Part shown: positions 7,711-15,980 of the stretch, piece after piece
Position numbering within the stretch: position 1 is the stretch's first letter
Layout: each line of letters opens with the position of its first letter
Source of the DNA: Planctomycetota bacterium
GTDB lineage: Bacteria; Planctomycetota; Phycisphaerae; SM23-33
Reading direction: 5' to 3'
Assembly: GCA_012729725.1 (NCBI GenBank)
Contig: JAAYCO010000085.1
Span: 1-42,988, forward strand
Length of the DNA stretch: 42,988 bases
Position numbers and translations under genes: made by a program
The notes under the pieces: generated by a model
What the model saw: only the letters and a program-made list of their open reading frames with translations
Told to the model about the DNA's origin: nothing
Database searches by the model: none

Positions 7711-8949
7711 TCACATTCCACTTAGATTCGGCGCCCCGGCGGGGGCGTGATCAAGCCTGATCGACTGCAACAGGTGGATGAACGCATCGGCCATCGGGTC
7801 TGCCTCGGGCGCATCCGCGGCGTTCATCACAATGACCATCGGCGCGATGTCCTGCGAGGGTTCGCCTGCCCACATCAAGGCCAGCCAACTGTGCCACTTC
7901 ATCTCGGTCGGCCAGAGAATCGAAACAATCTCCGCCGAGCCATGGCTGATTTCCAACTGCTTGTGCGTAACGACAAGATACCCCTTCGCCGCCAGCCTTT
8001 GCTGGTAATCGTCAAGCAGTTCGTCGCTTGTCGCCCTCCACTTGCCGCCCTGCACGCGTGCGAACAACTCGCCGCCGGGCTGGGGCGTGAGGTATATCTG
8101 GACGAACGGGTTGGCGGTGGCGTCGTACTTCATTTCGCCGCGTGGGTCGCGCTGCCATTTCTGGGGCGGCAGCACCGCCAGTTGCAGACCCGCCTGGCTC
8201 TTCACCTCGGCTGGGGGCATTTCGCCCCTGGCGTCGAGGCGTCTGACCTTGAGGCTCCTGATGATCGCCTCGGCAGGAGATCCATAGCGGTCCATAAGTT
8301 CAACTACTTGGGCATCGGGGCGGGCGGGCGGCGTCTGACCGCCGCGCACGGACAGTATCCAGTCTGCAAGGCTTGCATCCGGTGCGAGCTTGTCGCTGTG
8401 GGCCTGTTGCACGTCGATCGTCAGCGGGGCGCTTGGATACGCGGCAGACACGCGCCGCCAGCCCAGCAGGCAGTGGGCCCGCTCGCTCAGGCCGCTGACC
8501 GTCGCCCAGATGGGCAGATTCGCCAGGCGGCCGTCGAGTTGAAGCAGGCGAATGTCAGAGCCGTCGTACTCGACCGGCCCAACGTCCACCAGCACCGCGC
8601 CGATGAGCCTGTCGCTCATGCGATTGAGCAACGTAATAGCGCCTCTGGCCCACTGGCCCGAGGAAACCAGCAGCACCCGCGAGGAGTCAACCTGATGCGC
8701 TGCCGACACTTCATCCACCGCCTTCTGCACGTCGATCACGTTGGCGAGCCAGTCTTCAGAAGGTTTGCCCATGCGGATGACGAACCAATCGTCGCCGCCC
8801 GTCCAAGGGGCGTCTCCAAGCACAATCGCCAGCGGATGCCCCGCCTCGCCGGAGGAGGGCGGCTGGACTTCGTAAGGCATTGTGCTTGGGGCAGCATAGA
8901 GAAACGTGCATGCCAGCAATGCTAGAAGTGGAACAACGGATATCTTCAT
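7711..8949 (-). CDS. Exported protein, degenerate alpha/beta-hydrolase-like N-terminal half
   Basis: A 412-residue protein starting MKISVVPLLALLACTFLYA, a signal peptide, so secreted to the periplasm. The first half has the rhythm of a feruloyl-esterase or dienelactone-hydrolase-like fold: DVQKAVDEVSAAHQVDSSRV, then LLVSSGQWARGAITLL where active enzymes have GxSxGG. The nucleophile elbow is not recognisable, so catalysis by a Ser triad is doubtful. The second half (from about residue 250) has no recognised domain. The ATG at 8949 follows a GAGGAG site. The same frame is open to 9066, but the extra residues have no signal character. The gene lies 113 nt downstream of the Gfo/Idh gene and may share its transcript. 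Confidence 0.7.
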   Translation of the reverse strand: MKISVVPLLALLACTFLYAAPSTMPYEVQPPSSGEAGHPLAIVLGDAPWTGGDDWFVIRMGKPSEDWLANVIDVQKAVDEVSAAHQVDSSRVLLVSSGQWARGAITLLNRMSDRLIGAVLVDVGPVEYDGSDIRLLQLDGRLANLPIWATVSGLSERAHCLLGWRRVSAAYPSAPLTIDVQQAHSDKLAPDASLADWILSVRGGQTPPARPDAQVVELMDRYGSPAEAIIRSLKVRRLDARGEMPPAEVKSQAGLQLAVLPPQKWQRDPRGEMKYDATANPFVQIYLTPQPGGELFARVQGGKWRATSDELLDDYQQRLAAKGYLVVTHKQLEISHGSAEIVSILWPTEMKWHSWLALMWAGEPSQDIAPMVIVMNAADAPEADPMADAFIHLLQSIRLDHAPAGAPNLSGM

Positions 8950-9062
8950 GGCGGCTCCTCGTGTGTCGCATTTTGAACGACCGGCAGCGGTGATCCGGCG
9001 CGAACAGGCATCCAGTAGAACATGTTGGCGCCCACGAATGCAAGACCACGCACGGGGCGCAA

Positions 9063-9986
9063 TCACGCTTTGGGATACTTCTGCTTGCGATACAGCCGGG
9101 CGAATTCGGCGCCGTCATAGCCGGCAGTGTTGGAATCCAGCTCGGTCAACTGGACGACCCTGTCGCCCTCAGTCCATGAAACCATCGCGGCGATGGCTGC
9201 AAGCTCGGGCTCGATCAACTGGTCGAATTCCACCGGGGGCCTGTCCTGCACGCCGGCAAGGTAAGGCAGCGTCGCATTCAACAACGCGGCGTACACCTTG
9301 CCGGACTCGACAATGAACTGCGTGACTTGCTTGTCGGTGCAGATTGAGGCGTGGAATGGCAACCAATTATCGGCAGCGCCAATTACCAGTATCGCCGTTC
9401 TGCCGTCTGCCCAATCCACCTGCACCCGTCGCTGAACGTGGCGGCCCAAATGCCTGACGCTCTTGATGCCAGGCCCCATGATGCCGCTGATCAGCGAATA
9501 GGCGTGGATGCCATAGTTGAAATCGTCAACGGCGCAGCCGGCGAAGACAGTGTGAGCGGCGCCGCGCTTGGCGACATCCTGCGCCAGCCACTGCCGCTTC
9601 TCGTCGCAGAAACGCAGGGACGACCCGCCCGTTATGCGAGCGCCTTGCCTGACCCACTTGCGGAATTGCTCCAGGTCGCGAATGTTTCCTGCAATTGGCT
9701 TGTCCACCAGAACCGCCTTGCCCGCCTCTACGAACGGCGCCGCCTTGGCGACATGCGAATCCCAATCGCAACTGTGGATGATGGCGCAATCAACGTCGCG
9801 CGCCATCTGCGACAGATCGTCATAAACCCTGGGGATGCTGTGCTCACGGGAGAACTCTTTGGCGTACAGCGGGGGATGAACGTCGCCCGAATCCAGAATT
9901 CCTGCGACCTCGTGTCCAAGCTGCCGCTCGATGGGGATCCAGTTCCGAGGGTGCGAGGTGTCCAGGTCCACAATGCCAATCTTCAT
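9063..9986 (-). CDS. Gfo/Idh/MocA-family NAD(P)-dependent oxidoreductase
   Basis: A 307-residue dehydrogenase-like protein. The N-terminal Rossmann strand MKIGIVDLDTSHPRNW lacks the usual GxGxxG and has the DTSH form seen in a subgroup of the family. The catalytic-lysine motif appears as VLVDKPIAG (EKP in most members) at about residue 93. Downstream residues form the alpha/beta substrate domain. Planctomycetota carry many such paralogues acting on sugars, inositols or related polyols, and the substrate here cannot be read from sequence. The ATG at 9986 is preceded by AGGAG at good spacing. Genome position alone does not tie it to a pathway. Confidence 0.87.
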   Translation of the reverse strand: MKIGIVDLDTSHPRNWIPIERQLGHEVAGILDSGDVHPPLYAKEFSREHSIPRVYDDLSQMARDVDCAIIHSCDWDSHVAKAAPFVEAGKAVLVDKPIAGNIRDLEQFRKWVRQGARITGGSSLRFCDEKRQWLAQDVAKRGAAHTVFAGCAVDDFNYGIHAYSLISGIMGPGIKSVRHLGRHVQRRVQVDWADGRTAILVIGAADNWLPFHASICTDKQVTQFIVESGKVYAALLNATLPYLAGVQDRPPVEFDQLIEPELAAIAAMVSWTEGDRVVQLTELDSNTAGYDGAEFARLYRKQKYPKA

Positions 9987-10031
9987 GACGTTAAGCTCCT
10001 GTCGCCCCAGTCGCGGGGGATAATGGTGGCA

Positions 10032-11702
10032 TCAGCCCGGCCCGTGCCGAGTGGCGGTAAGATCGAATTCCTCCGGGCTTGATGAATCGCCGGTGACGAC
10101 TATTCCCTGCTCAACAAGCGAATCCCAGTGTTTTTCATTGAAGATGCATCCCGGATCGCCGGCGTGAAGCTTGCCGAAATACGCGTCGGCCCTCGCACGG
10201 CAGCCGCCGCAGTAGCTCTTGAACGAGCATGCTCCGCAATGGTGCAGCCGGCGGTCGCGGTCATTGAGGATGTCCCAGAACACGCTCTTGCGAAAGATGT
10301 CGACGAAGGGCGCCTCTCGCACGTTGCCCATGACGCGGTGGGGCAGGTAGACGCACGGCGTAACGTCGCCGTTTGGCTCCACGCAAACATACGTTCGTCC
10401 CGCGCCGCACCCGCCCAGATACTTCGCCACAACGCGGGCCTTTACGCCGCTGCCGCTGCCGGCGTGCGAGCACGCCACTCTCCCGCCGTCGATGGCGGCC
10501 CCGGCGAGACATACTCTTCCCAGTTGCGGCGCCGTGGAAATTATGCCCATGCCGCCTTCCTGCATGCGGCGGTTAAGAATGGCCAGCAGATCCTCCCGCT
10601 GGCGCGGCGAAATGTCGCCGCTGACCATCTTCAAGCCCCTGCCCACGGGGATGAAGTTGAAGTGAGCGAAGCACCCCGCGCCTATCTGGCGGGCGAATTC
10701 GATCATTTCTTCAACTTCGTGATAATTGCCCTGGTGCACGCACATCGCTATGCCCAGCCGGAGTCCCTTGGTGGCGGCGACTATCCTGGCGGCGTTGACC
10801 GACCGCTCCCACATGCCCTTGACGCCTCGAAATGCGTCGTGTCTTTGCGGATTGACGCTGTCCAGGGATATCTCAACATATCGCAGACCAGCGCCGGCGA
10901 GCTTCTCGGCAAGGTCGTTGGTCATGGTCGTGCCGTTGGTGGCAAGCGTGGTGTGCATGCCGTATTTGGCGGCCTGGCGCAGAACCGGCAGCAGGTCCGG
11001 GCTTATTGTCGGCTCGCCGCCCGAAAGCGCCAGCATGGGCATGTGCATCGCGCCCATCTGGTCAACAAGATCGAGCTTTTCCTGAAGCTTCAACTCGTTT
11101 TCAAGGGCTGAGTGCTCGCTGTCCTGGTAGCAATGACGGCAGGCGAGGTTGCATCTGTTGGTGAAGTTCCATACGGCGAACAGCGGGGCGGAGAATTTCT
11201 GCGGCGTGGTCAGACCGAACTCGCTGACCGACCGCGCGACGACCACGAGCCCCCGCAGCGTCGGCGAGTGGTGAGCGATTCTCTGGCGGAAGTCTTCCAC
11301 GCTGCTCTTCCCGCGCATGCGGTCGATGAACTTGTGGATCGGCCAATACAATATCCGCTGCATCAGCGTTGCCGACGGATCGCGATACGTTGTGATGATT
11401 CGCTCGAGAATCGTCTTGCCGTCGCGCCCCGCCCTGGACAACCTGCCCAGCAGCCAGCGCATAGGCTTGCGCCCAAGCCAGTTCTCAAGCGGGTGATGAT
11501 ACTCCAGCCGAACGGCCGACGCGGTCTGATTGTCTTCGCCGGCGGAGGCTGTGTAATCGCTGCTGGAAACATAGCCATCCTGGCGATCTGAAGAAGCTTG
11601 CTGCGGCGCGTCAAATTCGTGATCGTACTGTTTGCCCATGGCCGCAGCCGTCGTGTGTTTTCCGGCAGCGGTATACGACAATCCCTGTCGCTCAGTCGTC
11701 AT
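10032..11702 (-). CDS. Radical SAM/SPASM enzyme with long N-terminal extension
   Basis: A 556-residue radical SAM protein. The cluster motif CNLACRHC gives C184, C188 and C191, preceded by PLFAVWNFTNR. Then come LALSGGEPT, TLATNGTTM and YVEISLDSVNPQRHDAFRG. The C-terminal SPASM region has many cysteines (CLAGAA, CSHAG, GGCGAGRTYVCVEPNGDVTPC, HHCGACSFKSYCGGCRARA) for auxiliary 4Fe-4S clusters. The core resembles the NirJ/AhbC/AhbD heme-modifying group and peptide-modifying SPASM enzymes, but the substrate is not determined. Residues 1-130 are an extension with no domain I recognise. I chose the ATG at 11702 because it overlaps the TGA of the upstream gene (ATGA), implying translational coupling; upstream in-frame starts exist. 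It is the last gene of the three-gene iron-sulfur cassette. Confidence 0.88.
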   Translation of the reverse strand: MTTERQGLSYTAAGKHTTAAAMGKQYDHEFDAPQQASSDRQDGYVSSSDYTASAGEDNQTASAVRLEYHHPLENWLGRKPMRWLLGRLSRAGRDGKTILERIITTYRDPSATLMQRILYWPIHKFIDRMRGKSSVEDFRQRIAHHSPTLRGLVVVARSVSEFGLTTPQKFSAPLFAVWNFTNRCNLACRHCYQDSEHSALENELKLQEKLDLVDQMGAMHMPMLALSGGEPTISPDLLPVLRQAAKYGMHTTLATNGTTMTNDLAEKLAGAGLRYVEISLDSVNPQRHDAFRGVKGMWERSVNAARIVAATKGLRLGIAMCVHQGNYHEVEEMIEFARQIGAGCFAHFNFIPVGRGLKMVSGDISPRQREDLLAILNRRMQEGGMGIISTAPQLGRVCLAGAAIDGGRVACSHAGSGSGVKARVVAKYLGGCGAGRTYVCVEPNGDVTPCVYLPHRVMGNVREAPFVDIFRKSVFWDILNDRDRRLHHCGACSFKSYCGGCRARADAYFGKLHAGDPGCIFNEKHWDSLVEQGIVVTGDSSSPEEFDLTATRHGPG

Positions 11703-13516
11703 GTTGACTCCGTCCGCCATGCCGCCTCGACGAGCGGGCGGTATTCCGGCCCGCAGTTGTAGGCGCAAAACGGAAAGACGCCTTTGGGCGTCGAATACAA
11801 AATAACGCATCTTTTTACACGTTCAACATCGTAGTTGTAGCGGTCCTGGAAGTGCATGCCGGCGCACAGCAGGGTGTGATACGTCTGCTTCTGGCCTTCG
11901 CCTCGTCCGATGTTCTTGTCCACCAGCCCCTGAAGAGACCTGATGAACCTCTTCAACGTCAGGCCCGGCGGCGCCTGCTTTTCGTTGAAGTGCCTTTTGA
12001 ACATCCGCCACGTGCGCCACATGTCCAGTTTGGTCGCCCTGCCTCGAAGCGTAATGCGGCGCGCTATCTGGTTCATTTCGCTGAACATGCCTTCCACGTC
12101 AATCACCCTTGGAAACGGATACGCCTTTCCATCGGGGCTTATAAGGAAGTACGTTCCAAACGCGCAGTCGGGATGACAACTCGGCCTGATTTTTGGCTTG
12201 CCCGTCAGGGCTTCGAGAATCTGCGACAGCGGCACAACAACGCTCAGCGGGAACATGTCCTGCAGGGGGCTTGCGCCGGATGCCTCGGCAATTCCGTGCG
12301 CCAGATCGCCAAGCGTGTAGCGGCGGGCCTTCAATTCGCCGGGATCGATCCTGCCGGTGAAACTGACGGGCTGATAGCTGATTGCGCTGATGACGTCGAT
12401 GTTTTTCACCGCGAACTTGAATATCTCGCCGACCTGGTTGTCGTTGACGCCCTTGAGGATCGTCGGCACCAGGCAGATTTTCATGCCGGTCTTGCGGCAA
12501 TTCTCGATGGCGGCGACCTTCTTGCTCCAAAGATTCGGATAATTTCGGGTAAGCCTGTGCGGCTCGTCGCCGACGCCGTCAAATTGCATGTAGATGGTGT
12601 GCAGCCCAGCCTCGATGCAGCGGCGGGCGAAGTCCTCGTTGGCAAGCGTCAGGCCGTTGGTTGCGATCTGAATGTGCGAAAACCCCATGTCTCTTGCCGT
12701 GGAGACAATCTTGAGAAAATCCGGATGCACCGTTGGCTCGCCGCCGGTGAACTGGATGGCGGTGCACGGGGTCGGGCGCAGGTCGCGCAGAACCTGCAAC
12801 TGGCGCACTATCTCCTCATATGGCGGCTCGAAGACTCTGCCGGTTACGCCGGCGTTCGCAAAGCAAACGGGGCAGCGCATGTTGCAGCGGTTGGTCAGGT
12901 CTATCTGCGCCAGACACGGGCTGGAAAGGTGCTGGCCGCACAGGCCGCAGTCGCTGGGGCAGTTGCCCGTGCCGATGGTCTGGGGATACTTCTGGCCGGG
13001 CGCTTCCTCGAAGCTCCACCACGCAGCCTTTGAATACAGAAGGGCGTCGCTGTTGACGCAGTCGATGAAATGCCCATGCTCGGGGCAGTGCTTCTCGATC
13101 ATCACCTTTCCGTCCTGCACGAAGTATCTGCCAAGGATAATTGACGAGCATTCCGGGCAGAGCGTCTCGACCGTGCGAGGCAGGCGGCGAAGGACCGGCT
13201 TGATCGCCGCGCCGCTGAAGGTTGTCTCGGGGCTGCCCGGCACGTCGCTTCGTCCGTCGGACCAGATGCGATCGTGATGCACCTCGCTTCGTGGGCCGCA
13301 GGTGTCGCAGCCGAACTTCAGCACCACCTGATCGCCGACGCGTGTGAACTGGGCGTCAACAACCTCGCCGCAGGTTGGGCAGGTGGCGCGTGTGCAAAGG
13401 GGCAATTGCAGGTGCAGGCGGCGAAAGCGGCGAATACGCTGCCTGAAGTCGTCGCAAGACTCTACTGCGCGGTTGTCAGCCGGCGGTTGCATTTCCTCAA
13501 CGGATTGACTCATCAT
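11699..13516 (-). CDS. Radical SAM enzyme of the Tes/MJ0619 family
   Basis: A 605-residue multi-cluster radical SAM protein. The SAM motif is C211, C215, C218 (LTNRCNMRCPVCFANAG). The preceding CPEC (C120, C123), CPEHG (C144) and GNCPSDCGLC (C186, C190, C193) and the C-terminal LLCAGMHFQDRYNYD...RCVILY...FCAYN block are the signature of the family holding archaeal tetraether lipid synthase (Tes) and the methanogen methylase MJ0619. Tes couples two lipid tails by C-C bond formation; bacterial members are mostly uncharacterised. An extra N-terminal ribbon (C41, C46, C49, C70, C73) looks like a copy of the CPEC...CPEHG module. The next gene overlaps by four bases, and the dehydratase-like gene ends 33 nt upstream. 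Start is one of two adjacent ATGs (13516 or 13513). Confidence 0.88.
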   Translation of the reverse strand: MMSQSVEEMQPPADNRAVESCDDFRQRIRRFRRLHLQLPLCTRATCPTCGEVVDAQFTRVGDQVVLKFGCDTCGPRSEVHHDRIWSDGRSDVPGSPETTFSGAAIKPVLRRLPRTVETLCPECSSIILGRYFVQDGKVMIEKHCPEHGHFIDCVNSDALLYSKAAWWSFEEAPGQKYPQTIGTGNCPSDCGLCGQHLSSPCLAQIDLTNRCNMRCPVCFANAGVTGRVFEPPYEEIVRQLQVLRDLRPTPCTAIQFTGGEPTVHPDFLKIVSTARDMGFSHIQIATNGLTLANEDFARRCIEAGLHTIYMQFDGVGDEPHRLTRNYPNLWSKKVAAIENCRKTGMKICLVPTILKGVNDNQVGEIFKFAVKNIDVISAISYQPVSFTGRIDPGELKARRYTLGDLAHGIAEASGASPLQDMFPLSVVVPLSQILEALTGKPKIRPSCHPDCAFGTYFLISPDGKAYPFPRVIDVEGMFSEMNQIARRITLRGRATKLDMWRTWRMFKRHFNEKQAPPGLTLKRFIRSLQGLVDKNIGRGEGQKQTYHTLLCAGMHFQDRYNYDVERVKRCVILYSTPKGVFPFCAYNCGPEYRPLVEAAWRTEST

Positions 13517-13549
13517 GTAATCCCAGCCGCTTTCGGGGCGGCAATACCG

Positions 13550-14839
13550 TCACCCGCCAAAAAACGCCGGATACCGACGAGCCGTCTTCTTGCGCTTCGC
13601 GTAGCTCACAGCCAGCTCCATGAAGATGTCCAGGTCGCGTTCCATGTTCGAGCTGCTGGAGTCGAAGTAGAAGTTGCGGATAGGCATGCCGTCGCACGCC
13701 TCGCTGACGCGATGATAAACGGCCTCGCTGACGATTCCGTTCATGCACGAGAACGGGCTGATGTCTATGATTCCGTCCGCGCCCTTGACATGCAGATAGA
13801 AAGTCTTGCCGACTGACAGAACCATCTCGCCCAGTGCGCCGTCGGCGGGAAGGTACGGCCAGGCCGGGCGGAGCACATCTTCGTACACGTCGTGCGGCTC
13901 TTCGTATCCGGCGAAGTCCTCTGCGAACGGTTCAAGAATCCTGTGTTCGTCGGACTTCTGAATCTTGTTCTTGACGATCGCGCCGAGCATGGCCAACGAG
14001 ATTGTCTTGCCGTCCCGTTTCAGCAGGCTCTTCTGCGACCAGTTGGTGTACCACACCCATTCGGTGACGTCGCTCAGCCACGCCTCGCCGCCGTGCTGCT
14101 CTATTTTGCGAACCGCGTCATAGTTGCTGAACGTATTGAGGCGGCAGAATATTTCACCGACCACGCCTATCAGCGGCCGGCCTTTGACGTACTTGGCGGG
14201 AACGCTTCTGAACAGGTCCCGGCAGCGGGTCATGACGGCGACGATGGCCTCAGTCTGTTTGGCGCCCTTGAGGCCGCTCTGCTGGAGGACTTCTTCCAGC
14301 ATGTCCATTGATTTGGCGTATGCCGCGTCGGCGAGTCCCTTTTGGGTTTCGTAGGGTCTCGTTTTGAGCAGCATCTTTCGCAGAATATCGCCGGCGACAA
14401 GCCCGCGCCACATCGATCGCATCATCGTGGTGACGTTTCCGGCCAGGCCGTCGTATCCGTTCTTGCTGGATGGGCTGATGACCGGCACGTCGCCATGGCC
14501 CATTTCTCCAAGCACCTGTCGCAGGTACGGGGCATACTGCCCGAAGCGGCAGGGGCCTTCTGCCGTTGGCATGAAGAACGCGTGGCGGGACGGGTCGAAG
14601 TCCGGCGCGTGAACGATGCGCATGAAGTCGCCCAGCGTCACCTTTTCCGGGTAGCATTCCTCGCCGCTGCAATAAAGCCCGCCATACTGCAACGTGCTAT
14701 CATCCGAAGGGGGCGTGACGCGTGATTCGATTCCGTTTGCGCGAAAGACGGCCGCCATCATCCTGCCGCCGATGTGCGTCATCCGCGGAATCCACAGCGT
14801 CCGTCCCTCCAAACGGTTGTCAACTTTGGTCGCAGGCAT
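13550..14839 (-). CDS. Stand-alone 2-hydroxyacyl-CoA dehydratase/activase-like Fe-S protein
   Basis: A 429-residue protein similar to the C-terminal (HgdB-like, DUF2229-type) part of large acyl-CoA dehydratase activase-related proteins. Conserved-looking cysteines are C57 and C62 (LYCSGEECYPEKVTLGDF), C97 (EGPCRFGQYAPYLRQVL), C232 (GEIFCRLN) and C365 (SPFSCMNG). The CYPxK and GPCRFGxY motifs are typical of that group, which binds 4Fe-4S clusters and handles very low-potential electrons. The ATP-dependent ASKHA activator domain that is usually fused or adjacent is absent here. It is first in a three-gene cassette with two radical SAM enzymes, so a redox or electron-delivery role for them, or a paired reaction on the same substrate, is possible but inferred. 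A TACAAT box lies 12 bases before the ATG. Confidence 0.85.
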   Translation of the reverse strand: MPATKVDNRLEGRTLWIPRMTHIGGRMMAAVFRANGIESRVTPPSDDSTLQYGGLYCSGEECYPEKVTLGDFMRIVHAPDFDPSRHAFFMPTAEGPCRFGQYAPYLRQVLGEMGHGDVPVISPSSKNGYDGLAGNVTTMMRSMWRGLVAGDILRKMLLKTRPYETQKGLADAAYAKSMDMLEEVLQQSGLKGAKQTEAIVAVMTRCRDLFRSVPAKYVKGRPLIGVVGEIFCRLNTFSNYDAVRKIEQHGGEAWLSDVTEWVWYTNWSQKSLLKRDGKTISLAMLGAIVKNKIQKSDEHRILEPFAEDFAGYEEPHDVYEDVLRPAWPYLPADGALGEMVLSVGKTFYLHVKGADGIIDISPFSCMNGIVSEAVYHRVSEACDGMPIRNFYFDSSSSNMERDLDIFMELAVSYAKRKKTARRYPAFFGG

Positions 14840-14851
14840 AGTCCCAGCTCA

Positions 14852-14857
14852 ATTGTA
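14852..14857 (-). promoter_or_regulatory. -10 box TACAAT of the three-gene iron-sulfur cassette
   Basis: Minus-strand TACAAT lies 12 nt before the ATG at 14839, leaving a leader of only about 5-6 nt. The -35 is not convincing. Confidence 0.4.
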
Positions 14858-14957
14858 GGTTTAGCCGGCCGGTCTGCGGAGCACCTGACCCCTGCGCCGG
14901 CGCAAGAACACTTGCTTCCGTGTGCGCAAGTGCGGGGCTATTGTTTACGCAACCTCA

Positions 14958-14980
14958 CCAATTTGCAAGAATGCAATTGG
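14958..14980 (-). terminator. Inverted repeat after the FmdB-like gene
   Basis: CCAATTTGC (14958-14966) and GCAATTGG (14973-14980) pair with one bulged base, 28 nt beyond the fmdB-like stop codon. There is no T-tract on the minus strand, so terminator function is a guess. Confidence 0.25.
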
Positions 14981-15007
14981 GGCGTCGGTAACGGTTGCCT
15001 GGGGCGC

Positions 15008-15325
15008 TTAGTCTTTCGCCTTCTTCGGCTTGCTCTTGGTCGTATCGCCGGAGGCGGGCTTGGTTGTAGATTCGCTGGTCGAGCTGCCAGAGGCGGTGCT
15101 CGTTGACGATGAATCCGCCTGGGCCGATTTGCGGTACGAGTCGCTGCGATAGTCGGTCTGGTAGAAGCCGCTGCCCTTGAATATGATTCCCGCGCCCATG
15201 CCGATCAATCGGCGCACCTTGCACTTGCCGCAGGCGGGGCACTTCTTGACGGCAGGGGCCGTTATTGACTGAAACTTCTCGAATGTGTGCCCGCACGCGG
15301 AGCACTCATAGTCGTACGTTGGCAT
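15008..15325 (-). CDS. FmdB-family zinc ribbon protein
   Basis: A 105-residue protein. The N-terminal 50 residues are a classic FmdB/CxxC_CXXC_SSSS putative regulatory domain: MPTYDYECSACGHTFE, then KKCPACGKCKVRRLIG, giving two CxxC zinc knuckles. The family is widespread and its role is not established. Residues about 65-105 form a Ser/Thr-rich, then Lys-rich, probably disordered tail. It lies 52 nt downstream of grpE in the dnaJ-grpE-fmdB order. Confidence 0.92.
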   Translation of the reverse strand: MPTYDYECSACGHTFEKFQSITAPAVKKCPACGKCKVRRLIGMGAGIIFKGSGFYQTDYRSDSYRKSAQADSSSTSTASGSSTSESTTKPASGDTTKSKPKKAKD

Positions 15326-15377
15326 ACTTCCTTCTCCTGAACATCGAATCCGTCACAAGCGGAAAGCAGAACGGAAG

Positions 15378-15932
15378 CTATGTGACTTCCTCTGCTTCTT
15401 TCTGTGTTTTCCGTGACACGATCACCGTTGCGGGCCTGATGGTTCGACCTTTAAGCGAGTAGCCCTTCTGCAACTCCTTGATGACCGTGTTATGAGGCAG
15501 ATCCTGCGAATCCTGCTGAAGAACCGCCGAGTGGTGCTCGGGGTCGAAGGGCCGGCCTTCGGACTGAATGCTGGCCAGGCCAAAGGAGCTCAGAATGTCC
15601 ATCGCTTTGTCTCTGATCAGGCGCATGCCGGCAAGCAGCGGATCATCCTGCGGAATTGCCGTTGCCGCTGCCGCATCGAGGGCGCGATCCATGTCGTCAA
15701 GCACCACCAGCAGCGCCTTTATGAGGCTCTCGTTGGCGTACTCGCGAGACTGGACTATATCCTTCTGAATTCGCTTCTGATAGTTGAGATAGTCAGCGCT
15801 CACTCGCTGAAGGCGTGCGAGCAGATCGTCGCGCTCGAGCTTGAGGGTCTCTTCCGGCGTTGCCCCCTGCTCGGCGGCAGGCTGTTCGGCGGAGATTTCC
15901 TGCTCTTCGGGCTGATTTTCGTTTTCAGTCAT
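15378..15932 (-). CDS. grpE: GrpE, nucleotide-exchange factor for DnaK
   Basis: A 184-residue cytoplasmic co-chaperone that releases ADP from DnaK. An acidic, Glu/Gln-rich N-terminal arm leads into a long coiled coil (LERDDLLARLQRVSADYLNY, KRIQKDIVQSREYAN). The C-terminal beta domain has PFDPEHHSAV, then GYSLKGRTIRPATVIVS, which matches the GrpE signature. Length is normal. It follows dnaJ by 48 nt; dnaK is not in the window. No CIRCE element is seen near dnaJ, so HrcA control is not indicated here. Confidence 0.96.
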   Translation of the reverse strand: MTENENQPEEQEISAEQPAAEQGATPEETLKLERDDLLARLQRVSADYLNYQKRIQKDIVQSREYANESLIKALLVVLDDMDRALDAAAATAIPQDDPLLAGMRLIRDKAMDILSSFGLASIQSEGRPFDPEHHSAVLQQDSQDLPHNTVIKELQKGYSLKGRTIRPATVIVSRKTQKEAEEVT

Positions 15933-15980
15933 GACGATTATCCTGCGTATTCATTCAAATTACGTGTTGGACGGCCAAGC

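Noticed and set aside
7747-8925. A 392-codon plus-strand frame
   Set aside because: It is a shadow of the exported hydrolase-like gene on the minus strand; it lacks family motifs and a ribosome-binding site.
11852-13033. A 393-codon plus-strand frame opposite the Tes-like gene
   Set aside because: The minus-strand gene has many conserved Cys motifs; the opposite frame shows none and is rich in Arg and His.
15436-15460. A GGTTCGA piece that resembles a tRNA T-loop
   Set aside because: It lies inside grpE and no acceptor or anticodon stems can be placed around it.
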